From Mesostigma viride (taxonomy: Eukaryota; Streptophyta; Mesostigmatophyceae; Mesostigmatales; Mesostigmataceae), in NCBI GenBank assembly GCA_009746045.1, contig RPFO01002021.1, positions 1 to 64,000 on the forward strand: a stretch of DNA of 64,000 bases, written 5' to 3'. Positions 51,176 through 59,197 of this stretch are shown one piece after another. Each line of letters starts with the position of its first letter. The first letter of the stretch is position 1. The position numbers and the translations under genes were made by a program. Under the pieces are notes generated by a model that did not search any database, had not been told where the DNA came from, and saw only the letters and a list, made by a program, of their open reading frames with translations.

Positions 51176-52051
51176 CTATATGGCTAAGCGGTATAGAAAT
51201 TTTATTTTTCCCCTCCCCCCCACCGAGGCCACGGGAAGGGCCTCACACGGGAGAGAGAGTCCTACGTGAGAAAGGAGATCAGGCATGCGAACAGCTGTAT
51301 GAAAGAGGTAGGCATAGGATTCATCATCAGGTAGTTCACCATAAGGGGTTACACCCATAGTAGTAGGAACTAGAGTAGTATTGAGAACATCAAGGTCCTC
51401 GAAAAAGGAGTAATCTGCACGACGAGAGAGTGCATCTGGTACTATGTTATCTACACCCTTAACATACTGAAGTTTAAAAGGGGAAAACTGTGCTAAAAAT
51501 TCCATCCAGCGCGCTTGCCGAGGGGTAAGGTTGGGTTGGGAGAGAAGATGGGTAAGGGGACGGTGATCCGTTTGGATAACTAATCTATAAGGATCTAGCT
51601 CACAGGGTTCATTCAGGCAGACATCAAATTGAGCACCTTTAAGAAAGTGCTGCCACGCGTGGCAACAATACACCACCGCTAAGAGTTCCTGCTGGTGTAC
51701 GGGATAGTTACGCTCCGCAGGGAGCATTGTCCTAGAGATATACTCAATTGGCTGTAAGCCCTGACCCTGATCCTGGAGAAGGACGCCCCCTATAGCTACC
51801 TTACTAGCATCTGTAGCTACAACAAAGGGTTTAGTAGTATCCGGTAGGATGAGTACAGGAGGGGAAAGGAGTAGGGATTTTAGACACTGAAAAGCCGACT
51901 GACATTCACTACTCCAAACAAAGGGGATATCCTTCTTTAATAAATGATTAATAGGGGCTGCTATAGTTGCGAAACGCGGGATAAAACGCCTATAGTAAGA
52001 AGCAATTCCTAGAAAACTACGTACACCTTTAACGTCGGTAGGGTAGGCCAT
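51176..52051 (-). CDS. RT connection and RNase H of pol
   Basis: Continues RT after a frame change near 52050: VKGVRSFLGIASYYRRFIP and FVWSSECQSAFQCLKSLL are the usual gypsy thumb/connection. RNase H follows with FVVATDASKVAIGGVLLQ (Asp), VHQQELLAVVYCCHAWQHFL (Glu), RLVIQTDHRPLTHLLSQ (Asp) and KGVDNIVPDALSRR (Asp), so all four catalytic acids are present. The frame ends at 51176 before the integrase finger. Confidence 0.88.
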   Translation of the reverse strand: MAYPTDVKGVRSFLGIASYYRRFIPRFATIAAPINHLLKKDIPFVWSSECQSAFQCLKSLLLSPPVLILPDTTKPFVVATDASKVAIGGVLLQDQGQGLQPIEYISRTMLPAERNYPVHQQELLAVVYCCHAWQHFLKGAQFDVCLNEPCELDPYRLVIQTDHRPLTHLLSQPNLTPRQARWMEFLAQFSPFKLQYVKGVDNIVPDALSRRADYSFFEDLDVLNTTLVPTTMGVTPYGELPDDESYAYLFHTAVRMPDLLSHVGLSLPCEALPVASVGGRGKIKFLYRLAI

Positions 52052-53475
52052 TCCTGAATTGACTTAGTTTTATCCGGGTCGGTAGCGACCCCGGCATCTG
52101 ACAGAACGTGCCCTAAAAATGGGACACTCCTACCCGAACGAACTTTAGCACGGCGCGCCCACAAAGAATTTTCAGCCATTATTTCTAATACTTTCTTTAA
52201 ATCACGTAGGTGCGTTTCAAAATCAGGAGAGTAAATAAGAATATCATCTAAGTAAGCTTGAGCACAAGAACGGTCATGCTCAGATAAAGAAACAGAGGAG
52301 AAGGAAGGATCCTTTAAATCAGAGGACACCTGAGGAAGGTGAGAATTTCCCATAACAGGTCTAAGCACTTCATTCATTAACATTTGAAAAGAGGCAGGCG
52401 AGTTACAGAGTCCCATAGCCGCTACTCTAAACTGGTAATGACCAAAAGGGGTAGCAAAGGCGGTTTTATGGCAATCCTCAGGAGCTATCCGCAACTGCCA
52501 AAAACCATCCGCACAATCCAGTACTGTGAAACAAGTGGAACCTTTAACCTTATTAAATATATCATCAATACGAGGTAGAGGGTATTTAGACTTCACAGTA
52601 ATATCATTCAACTTCCTATAATCAGTAACTAGGCGAAACTTGCCATTTGGCTTAGGAACTAACAGGACACCAGCTGAGTAGGGAGAGTTACTAGGCTCTA
52701 TCAATCCTGCTTCTAATAGTGACACTAAAATCTGTTTTAGTTCCTTTAACTCGGTAGGGCCCATTCTATACATCGGAGAGTGCGTAGGAACTGCACCGTC
52801 CTTGATAACTACACGGTGTAAAACAGAACGAGGAGGAGGATAAGAAGGAGTCTTTTCTTCAAAAACTTTTGAGGAATCTATCACAGCCATGTATCTTACT
52901 ATTTCATTTTCAGTAAATCCCACTCCTATTGTATCCACTGTGTTTATATCTATATCCACACTATTATTAGTGATAGGTATCTCCTGTACTTCTAACTGAA
53001 GGAACATACATAATAAATATCCATATTCCTTTAATTCAGAACGCAACTCATCATTGGACATTAATACTTCAGGTATAGGTCTTACAGGAGGATCAACAGG
53101 TGTAGGAGGAGTAATATCTACCAAGGATAAATTTTCCAATCTATAATGACGTTCCGGTACCCAGTAAGAGCTATCTGGAAACCAAATGACCATGGTATCA
53201 TAATTAATAGTAATCTTATTATCCTGGTGCCAATCTAATCCTAGTAATACATCAGCGGTAGTGATAGGGCCTATAGTGGCCGTCAGGTTGACAGTACGTC
53301 CTTGTATGACCAGGGGAAGGGACACCGTACCCGGGGAATGACTGGTGCGACCATCAGCATAATGAACAGTGACAGGTTTGGTGTGAGGGGTAGGGACTAG
53401 TCCTAAACGCCTAACTAGGGCCTCGCTCACAAAGGAGCTAGCCGCACCGCTATCTACCAACACAGAGACATTCAA
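52009..53475 (-). CDS. Protease and reverse transcriptase of pol
   Basis: Begins MNVSVLVDSGAASSFVSEAL, an aspartic protease D-S-G active site, then ADVLLGLDW (second protease motif). RT follows: LLVPKPNGKFRLVTDYRKLN, YPLPRIDDIF, FTVLDCADGFWQLRI (first catalytic Asp), FRVAAMGLCNSPASFQMLMN and AYLDDILIYS (YxDD). An insertion of about 30 residues lies between the FQ motif and YLDD. 488 codons. The reading frame leaves the RT sequence in the last dozen codons because of the shift near 52050; upstream it must join gag. Confidence 0.9.
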   Translation of the reverse strand: MNVSVLVDSGAASSFVSEALVRRLGLVPTPHTKPVTVHYADGRTSHSPGTVSLPLVIQGRTVNLTATIGPITTADVLLGLDWHQDNKITINYDTMVIWFPDSSYWVPERHYRLENLSLVDITPPTPVDPPVRPIPEVLMSNDELRSELKEYGYLLCMFLQLEVQEIPITNNSVDIDINTVDTIGVGFTENEIVRYMAVIDSSKVFEEKTPSYPPPRSVLHRVVIKDGAVPTHSPMYRMGPTELKELKQILVSLLEAGLIEPSNSPYSAGVLLVPKPNGKFRLVTDYRKLNDITVKSKYPLPRIDDIFNKVKGSTCFTVLDCADGFWQLRIAPEDCHKTAFATPFGHYQFRVAAMGLCNSPASFQMLMNEVLRPVMGNSHLPQVSSDLKDPSFSSVSLSEHDRSCAQAYLDDILIYSPDFETHLRDLKKVLEIMAENSLWARRAKVRSGRSVPFLGHVLSDAGVATDPDKTKSIQEWPTLPTLKVYVVF

Positions 53476-53668
53476 AGTTCATCAGCATGCAAGAAAGGGT
53501 CTACAACAGTATGGGGAACGGTTAAACCACCATTCAAGAACATAAGAGGACGCACACGTAGTGGTAGGGAAGATTCAGCTCCTACAGAGGTTATAAAAAC
53601 AGGCAGGCAAAAATTTTTATCTGGGGTACTATCTAAGGACCTGTCCAGGTTACCCCCGGCTGACAGGC

Positions 53669-55393
53669 CTACTGTTCCCCCTCCCCCCCCAAATCCATAG
53701 GAACTAACCCCGAAGAAGACCCTGGCGAAAAAGCCACTGCTGGAGGGTCACGAGGGAGCGAAGAGGGTGCGGGAGCCTGATTATCATAGGGGAACCCTGG
53801 GGGTCCTGTCTGCACAGCATTCAGCCTACTAGGGGTAGCTGAGGGAATGCGTCCTGAAGTGGGACGAATAGGAGCACGCTGAGGGGTACGAGGAGGGCGA
53901 GCGTCGGGATGAGGGGGAGCACCCGAAAGGAACTTGGGGCACTCACGTTTAAGATGACCTACTTCCTTACAATGATAGCATGTGATATGAGAGACATCAA
54001 GAGCTGAAAGATCAGCAACGCAGATATCTAATTCTTCTACATAGGAGTTCTCCTCCTCAGGGGTAAGGATAATATTATTAATACGGGAACGGGTAGGGAG
54101 AGAAGGAGTGGTGAAGAAATCTGCTACTCGCAAGAGATGCTGGCGCACATGCTTGAGGGGCAGATCAGTAAAACGGTAGGCAGAGAACTGGCGCTTGACT
54201 TCACGTAATAAGGTCTACTGAGGCCTTGGAGGAAGCGAGCACGTACTTCTGCACCCGACAAATCCCTAATTCGTACCATCTGAGCATCAAACTCTTTCAT
54301 ATACTCCTTAAATGATTTAGTACCCTGCTGCAAGGTACCAAAGGCTAATCTATCCTGCCAATCTGAATCAGGAGGGACTAAATGGTTCTCTAAACGCTTA
54401 AACAATTCTGCTACAGAGTTAGGGTAGGCATGAGAGGCCAAAGACTCACACTGAATGAGGTTAGCAAGCTCAGGAGTAATGCAGGTTGTAAGATAGTGAG
54501 GACTAATACAGCATCAGAGAGACGCCATCTATTATGATTCTGCCACGACTCTGTGTTCTGGGTAAGCAACATAATAAAGGTGAAAAACTGTTGAGGGGTA
54601 GACTTGACATCCAGCTTGGGAAGGTTAGCAAAGAGGGGAAGAGCAGGGGGCTTAGGGGGATTAGAAGAGTCAGTTTTTCCCATAGGGCCACTATCTTCCA
54701 CTGCTACATAAGCGGGATAGAAGGAAGGAAGAGGAAAGTTTGGGTAGGGGTCTAGAAGGGGCCACCGTTTCAGGCTGGTGCCCATAGGAGAAGGGTACAG
54801 TATATTGCTCACGAAGAGAGGAGTAGGCAAAATGATCATAATTTCTGTCATCTAGAGGCATGGTGCTGAAATCACTATTAACTTCTAAATCAGCCACACG
54901 GGTAGGGACCTGGGCTGCCTCATAGGCCGTCTCAGGGTAGGACCAGGAAGCAGGTGGGTAAAAGGGAACTGCACTAGGGCGCCCAGAAGGGCCGACAGGG
55001 GCAGAGGTACGACCCGTGTTAAAAGCAGGCATGGAAGGCACAGGGTGGGAAGGAGGCCTAGAACATTGTTAGTTAGTGAGGACCTGCTGGGGGTTGAGCC
55101 AAGGTTGCAGGAGGGGCAGGGGCCTGGTTCAAGGTAAGGGAAGGGTCATCACTAAATCTGACTTGCATACGTTGTTCATAGGTAGGAGGGGTAAGTGAGG
55201 GACGACGGCGACCACCAGTAACAGGAGAAGGAGGTGAGGTACGAAGATTACCTTGAGGAGTGAGATGGTGCACCGTTTCAAGTGAGTCCCGTCGGTTACC
55301 ACGAGTGTTGTTATTGTTGTTAGTATTATTATTATTATTCATAGTAGGAGTGTTGGTAGGTATAGGCGACATATTACCACCCACTGGATCCAT
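53669..55393 (-). pseudogene. gag polyprotein of the Ty3/gypsy element (frameshifted)
   Basis: Five overlapping minus-strand frames make one gag region. Start MDPVGGNMSPIPTNTPT with an Asn-rich stretch (N-terminal part, to 55073), then 55041-54691, 54851-54411 (LPLFANLPKLDVKSTPQQF), 54441-54124 with the gag-capsid-like LENHLVPPDSDWQDRLAFGT and FKEYMKEFDAQMVRIRDLS, and 54148-53669 with the zinc knuckle CYHCKEVGHLKRECP (C-x2-C-x4-H-x4-C). At least four frame changes and a stop near 55073 separate the pieces, so this copy cannot make an intact Gag as read. Confidence 0.8.
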
Positions 55394-55515
55394 TTTTAAT
55401 TAAGTAAATGAATAGGAATCTAACTGAAAGCAACAAGGAAAGGACAAGGCCTAATTTAAGGCAAGGAAAGAAAAGAAAAAGCTTTTAATGTCCTAAAAGA
55501 AGGAAACAATTTAAA

Positions 55516-55920
55516 TCAATCCTTTTTAGCAACAGTAATGGATAGGGAACCGAACTCTAAGGTGAGAGGCGTATCTAAGCTAGATGAGGATGCAGCCCGT
55601 TTAGGGGGAGACGAAGGAGGAGATGGAGGTGGTGTAACAAAAACAAGACTATCTACTGCAGGACGAGCATGAGGAGAAGGACGAGAATGGAGACCCAAAT
55701 CTGATTCACTATGCTTTAAGAGGTAGGTCTGAGCTTCTTCAAAGGACATAAACTTCTTATATTTGGAGACGTTATAAGCACGCGACTGAACGAACTTCCT
55801 AGCATCGGCCCACGATAAGAAAATAGATGCCCATTGAGGGGTAATAACAACGTAATATTTCGCTAAACTATTATTACTAGTCGAATGAGAAGGAGCAGGA
55901 AAAGGACGTCGCTGGCTCAT
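55516..55920 (-). CDS. Small 5' ORF with a viroplasmin / RNase H1 N-terminal-like domain
   Basis: 134 codons, intact, first ORF after the 5' LTR. Residues about 20-70 read KYYVVITPQWASIFLSWADA, KFVQSRAYNVSKYKKFMSFE and EAQTYLLKH. The pattern Y-x-V-x-x-G/P-x-x-x-I-x-x-SW-x-x-x-x-x-V-x-x-x-x-x-x-x-[FY]KxFxxxEEAxxxL is that of the small hybrid-binding domain at the N-terminus of RNase H1, also found in the viroplasmin of plant pararetroviruses. The rest is Ser/Pro-rich. A separate ORF of this kind before gag is not usual for Ty3/gypsy elements. It may bind RNA/DNA hybrids (inference). Confidence 0.7.
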   Translation of the reverse strand: MSQRRPFPAPSHSTSNNSLAKYYVVITPQWASIFLSWADARKFVQSRAYNVSKYKKFMSFEEAQTYLLKHSESDLGLHSRPSPHARPAVDSLVFVTPPPSPPSSPPKRAASSSSLDTPLTLEFGSLSITVAKKD

Positions 55921-56449
55921 GTTAACGCACCTGGTAGGTCTTGAGTAGTCAAATAAGGAGAACGAGGAGAAGGCGACTTATCTCGGGTGTCTGAAACCGA
56001 ACCAGATTGACGACGCACGCAGGGACGAGGTTTCCAGCGCCAGGTGGTCGTAAGTATCCGGTTTCAAGAATTCTGCGTCTGGCGATGGGTCGTCTAAATA
56101 CAACGCAGGCAAGAATGCAGAAAAAGTGTAATCTACGAGACGCTAGTCGTCTCTCTAATGTAGAACCAAAACCATCACCTATCTACGACAGTAGGCCACA
56201 TGTCTCTGTAAAACAAAACGAGGAAAAGGAGCTATCTATAAAAGGATTTTCCGCTTCGAGCAGGTCTATCTTCTAGGCAGGGCGTGTCCCGAATCGGGCA
56301 GCACTACCCCCCCAGCTTGCAGGCGACCCGCCCATTACCTGTCAAGTAGGTGTCGTCTTCATTTTCCCGGACGCGGAAGGGTTGATTCAATGACGTATGT
56401 TGCAGGGGATCGTCGTCTGGCTCTCTACCTAAAATTCCTCCGAGTCCAT
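55921..56449 (-). other. Leader between 5' LTR and first ORF, with candidate primer-binding site
   Basis: One base inside the 5' LTR (56448 leftwards on the minus strand) the element reads TGGACTCGGAGGAATT. TGG is the complement of the tRNA CCA end, so this is the expected primer-binding site. The rest of the 530-bp leader has no coding feature that I trust. Confidence 0.6.
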
Positions 56450-56992
56450 TGTTACGCCTCGGGTATCTACCGCTACCTCTACCTCTACCTGGCCTGATGC
56501 TACCTAAACTAGTCAAGCCGCCTCTAGTTAAACCCCTAGCGAAAGACGAACGAGACGATCCAGATCTCAATGCATTAACGTAAGTATTACTATAATACGC
56601 CATAAGCCATTTACACAACCCGTTTACTCCAGGAATAGAGGAAGGAAACACAACTACACTGCCGTGACCCAAGCCTATATGTGTTAATTCATTTAACACA
56701 CGCCGAGTGCACACACGAGGGGTAGAACGTGCATAAATGTTCACCAACGGTCCAACACACTCGGGCCGACCTGGCCCTCGCCTACAGATGCACGCTGGTC
56801 CACTACATTCTACCAAAGGATCAGGACCACTAATAAAGTACGCGGCGCGGCGCCCAAAGGCACCCAATGTACCACAGTACTGTTACGAGGACAATAGTGT
56901 CCCGGTAGGAACTACACGTAAACCTAGGGACAACCGAGGCAAAAGACCTAATTTACGTCCGTAACTACAACGAATTGTTACGCGACGTAACA
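56450..56992 (-). repeat. 5' LTR of the Ty3/gypsy element
   Basis: 543 bp, TGTTACG...CGTAACA. Differs from the other LTR at two positions I noticed (TCAATGC versus TCAGTGC; CTACAACG versus CTACGACG). Expected to hold the element promoter; no TATA box was assigned. Confidence 0.95.
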
Positions 56993-56997
56993 CCTGG
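56993..56997. other. Target site duplication, right
   Basis: CCTGG, identical to 42451-42455. Confidence 0.9.
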
Positions 56998-57393
56998 CTG
57001 GTTGATGTCAATTAATTAATTAATTAATGGTTGATGTCAAAGTCGTGCTCATCCCAGCTCAGGTCTCAGGTTGCAGGGCAACTGCGTTTGGGCTCAGGCG
57101 ATGCCGATGGCGAGGCCGAAGAAGGAGCCGAGTGAACCACTAAGGTTTGATTAGTGGTATCGCTGCCTTCGAGGCAGCCAGGGGGCGTAGTTGCAGAAGT
57201 GGCTCAGTCAGGGCTCAGCGCAGCTGCCAGGCTGCGCTGCGTCGAGGTGCGTTTCGGCTCGCCATAATATTGCGCGATATCTTCAGGAAAATATATCACC
57301 GTGTGCGTCTTAGAAAGACGAAGCGATTGTGATCAATAGTCGCGGCAAAATTTGGGGCCAAAACGTGAAAGTTATGTGCGCCGCCGTCAGCCA
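56998..57393. other. Short intergenic stretch
   Basis: Holds (TTAA)n near 57012-57028 and two small GC hairpins (GCTGCC/GGCAGC near 57168, CAGCTGCC/GGCTGCG near 57220). No gene seen. Confidence 0.5.
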
Positions 57394-57602
57394 TGGCTAA
57401 CTCGTGGCTCATGGCTCGTGGCTCGTGCATGGCTCGTGGCTCGTGGCTCGTGGCTCGTGGCTCGTGGCTCGTGGCTCGTGGCTCGTGGCTCGTGGCTCGT
57501 GGCTCGTGGCTCGTGGCTCGTGGCTCGTGGCTCGTGGCTCGTGGCTCGTGGCTCGTGCCGGCTCGTGGCTCGTGGCTCGTGGCTCGTGGCTCGTGGCTCG
57601 TT
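57394..57602. repeat. 7-bp tandem repeat (CTCGTGG)n
   Basis: About 28 copies with one irregular unit near 57556. The long ORFs here (ARGSWLV-type) are artefacts. Confidence 0.95.
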
Positions 57603-58205
57603 AAAATATTAAGTGGGTTTTATACCACCATGGAGATGACAGGGGGCGAGGACGGCATGACAACCCGGATCGGCATGGCGTGGGTGCAACTCCACCAGCA
57701 CTGTCGCTGGTGGAGCCACCCCGCCCTGCCACGGCTTGTCAAGCGCGACTTGTTCAAGGTCGTCATTCTGATGATCCTGACCTGCGGCGCCGAGACGTGA
57801 ACGCTGACGCAGAAGCTGGAGAAACGACTCGACGGCATCGTCACCAAGATGCTGCGCACGGCACTTAATATTCCCTTCGGTATTTACATTAGCAATGAGG
57901 ATTTGTACGCTGATTTGCCATATGTTTCTCACATTCTTAGGCGCGGGCGCCTGTACCTAGCCGGGCAGCTGGCCGGCCGCACAGATCAGGTAGACACATC
58001 AGATAGACTAGCTGGCACCAAGCCCGCACAGCCCAGGCGTTTTGTCCTCATGTGGCATGCCATAGGCTGCGTGCGCCGGCCGGGCCGCCCTCCGTGGACT
58101 TTCCGCGATAGGCTAGGCATGGACATGTGCTACCCTCGACGGGGCGGACTCACGCCTGGGGAAACCCCTAGTTTGTCTGTAATATGGAGGCCGGCAGATC
58201 AGTGA
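57603..58205 (+). pseudogene. Non-LTR retrotransposon (LINE) reverse transcriptase C-terminal remnant
   Basis: One frame reads RIGMAWVQLHQHCRWWSHP, then VKRDLFKVVILMILTCGAET, an in-frame TGA at 57798 where this family usually has Trp, then LTQKLEKRLDGIVTKMLRTA, LYADLPYVSHILRRGRLYLA, and GRPPWTFRDRLGMDM. This is the region after the RT domain of RTE- or L1-type LINEs (LLYGxETWTL...KRLDGxxTxMLR...RGRPxxTxxD). The catalytic YADD part is missing, so it is a 5'-truncated, dead copy. It ends at a stop near 58203. Confidence 0.75.
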
Positions 58206-58753
58206 CGCGTAAAGGTAGGTGGCAGACAGTCATGAAGGCCGCCACCCCCCAGTCGGTGGGGCCTCCGCGTGTGACTAAGTTTGGCATGCATAACGATTCG
58301 GGTCGTGGTGCCCGCAACCCTGTCTGTAACTACTGAGGAACTAGACTTATTGCTACATCCATCCACCACATCCCATATTCATTTCCCTGAGGACTTATGC
58401 TCACACATGACGAAGTTACGTGTAGATTAATTAGTTAATGACAGGATGCTATTGAAGTTTTAAACTGGAACGTGACATAATCTGCTCAGGCATGAGCCTG
58501 CTATCCTAGAGGATGAACGGGCTCACGCCCGGATAACCTCCTGGATTATCTGCGATCTGGAGACTGATGACTAGCAAAGAGAAACTGCAGGAGGTTATGA
58601 AGGATGGAATCTCCAAACCGGGGGTGACGCGTGTGCCAAGTATGGCAAAAATATGTAGCAATTTGAGCCGAGGCGCTCGGCGCAATGCCTCAATTAAAGC
58701 TAGATTAGATAGGCATCCATTCCATTAGCTAGGGGCAATGAGGCATGGCTTTT
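58206..58753. other. Probable LINE 3' tail and gene-flanking sequence
   Basis: GC-rich to about 58330, then AT-rich. It has no ORF of note and no clear poly-A or short tandem tail. The 3' part is also the downstream flank of the minus-strand gene ending at 58754. Confidence 0.4.
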
Positions 58754-59197
58754 TCATTGATAGAACGCAGTGTATGTCTTAGACTTCCATGTCTCAATTT
58801 CATGGCTCTGAGGTTTGCTATCGCTCCACCGAGTAAAAGTCCAGGTTTTTCCGCTGCCATCCGTTTGTGGTGACACGGCAGAAATGGTCACAATTCCACC
58901 TGCCAGTGAGGTATAAGAGAAGGGGGTAGCTCGCACTTCTGAGCCCACCACCATCATCAGGCCTGAAGGCGAGGTATCAAAGTTCGTGACAACAGTCTTG
59001 GGAGCAAACTTGACGCAGGTCTTGCAGCTTTCTGAGCCAAGCTGGTAGCAAACGCTCAAGAAGGCGGGCGCTTCGTGGTCAGGGGCTATGAACGACCCGG
59101 TGCTTACGCCGTCGAACTGCCCCAGAGGGTGCACATGGCAGAATTGGTCATCGTCCACGAGTCCAAGTCCTGGCCAGCTCGATGTGCAGTGGTACAT
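58754..59197 (-). CDS. Last exon of the sugar-dehydrogenase-like gene
   Basis: Starts after CTCCACAG: MYHCTSSWPGLGLVDDDQFC, HVHPLGQF, APDHEAPAFLSVCYQLGSES, CKTCVKFAPKTVVTNFDTSP and ends WKSKTYTAFYQ-TGA at 58754. 147 codons; six Cys, most of them absent from what I remember of the bacterial relatives. The initial Met is an internal residue here, not a start. Confidence 0.65.
   Translation of the reverse strand: MYHCTSSWPGLGLVDDDQFCHVHPLGQFDGVSTGSFIAPDHEAPAFLSVCYQLGSESCKTCVKFAPKTVVTNFDTSPSGLMMVVGSEVRATPFSYTSLAGGIVTISAVSPQTDGSGKTWTFTRWSDSKPQSHEIETWKSKTYTAFYQ

Larger units (their letters stand above)
42456..56992 (-). mobile_element. Complete Ty3/gypsy (chromovirus-like) LTR retrotransposon, 14.5 kb
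   Basis: Direct 543-bp LTRs bounded by TGTTACG...CGTAACA, 5-bp CCTGG target duplications, candidate primer-binding site and polypurine tract, and minus-strand coding order: viroplasmin-like ORF, gag with CCHC knuckle, protease, RT, RNase H, integrase, chromodomain. RT-RNase H before integrase defines Ty3/gypsy; the chromodomain points to chromoviruses. It is long because an extra coding block follows integrase and a 3.7-kb DNA element is nested inside that block. Two base differences between the LTRs were noticed, so insertion was recent, but reading frames are interrupted in gag, pol and the extra block. Confidence 0.95.
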
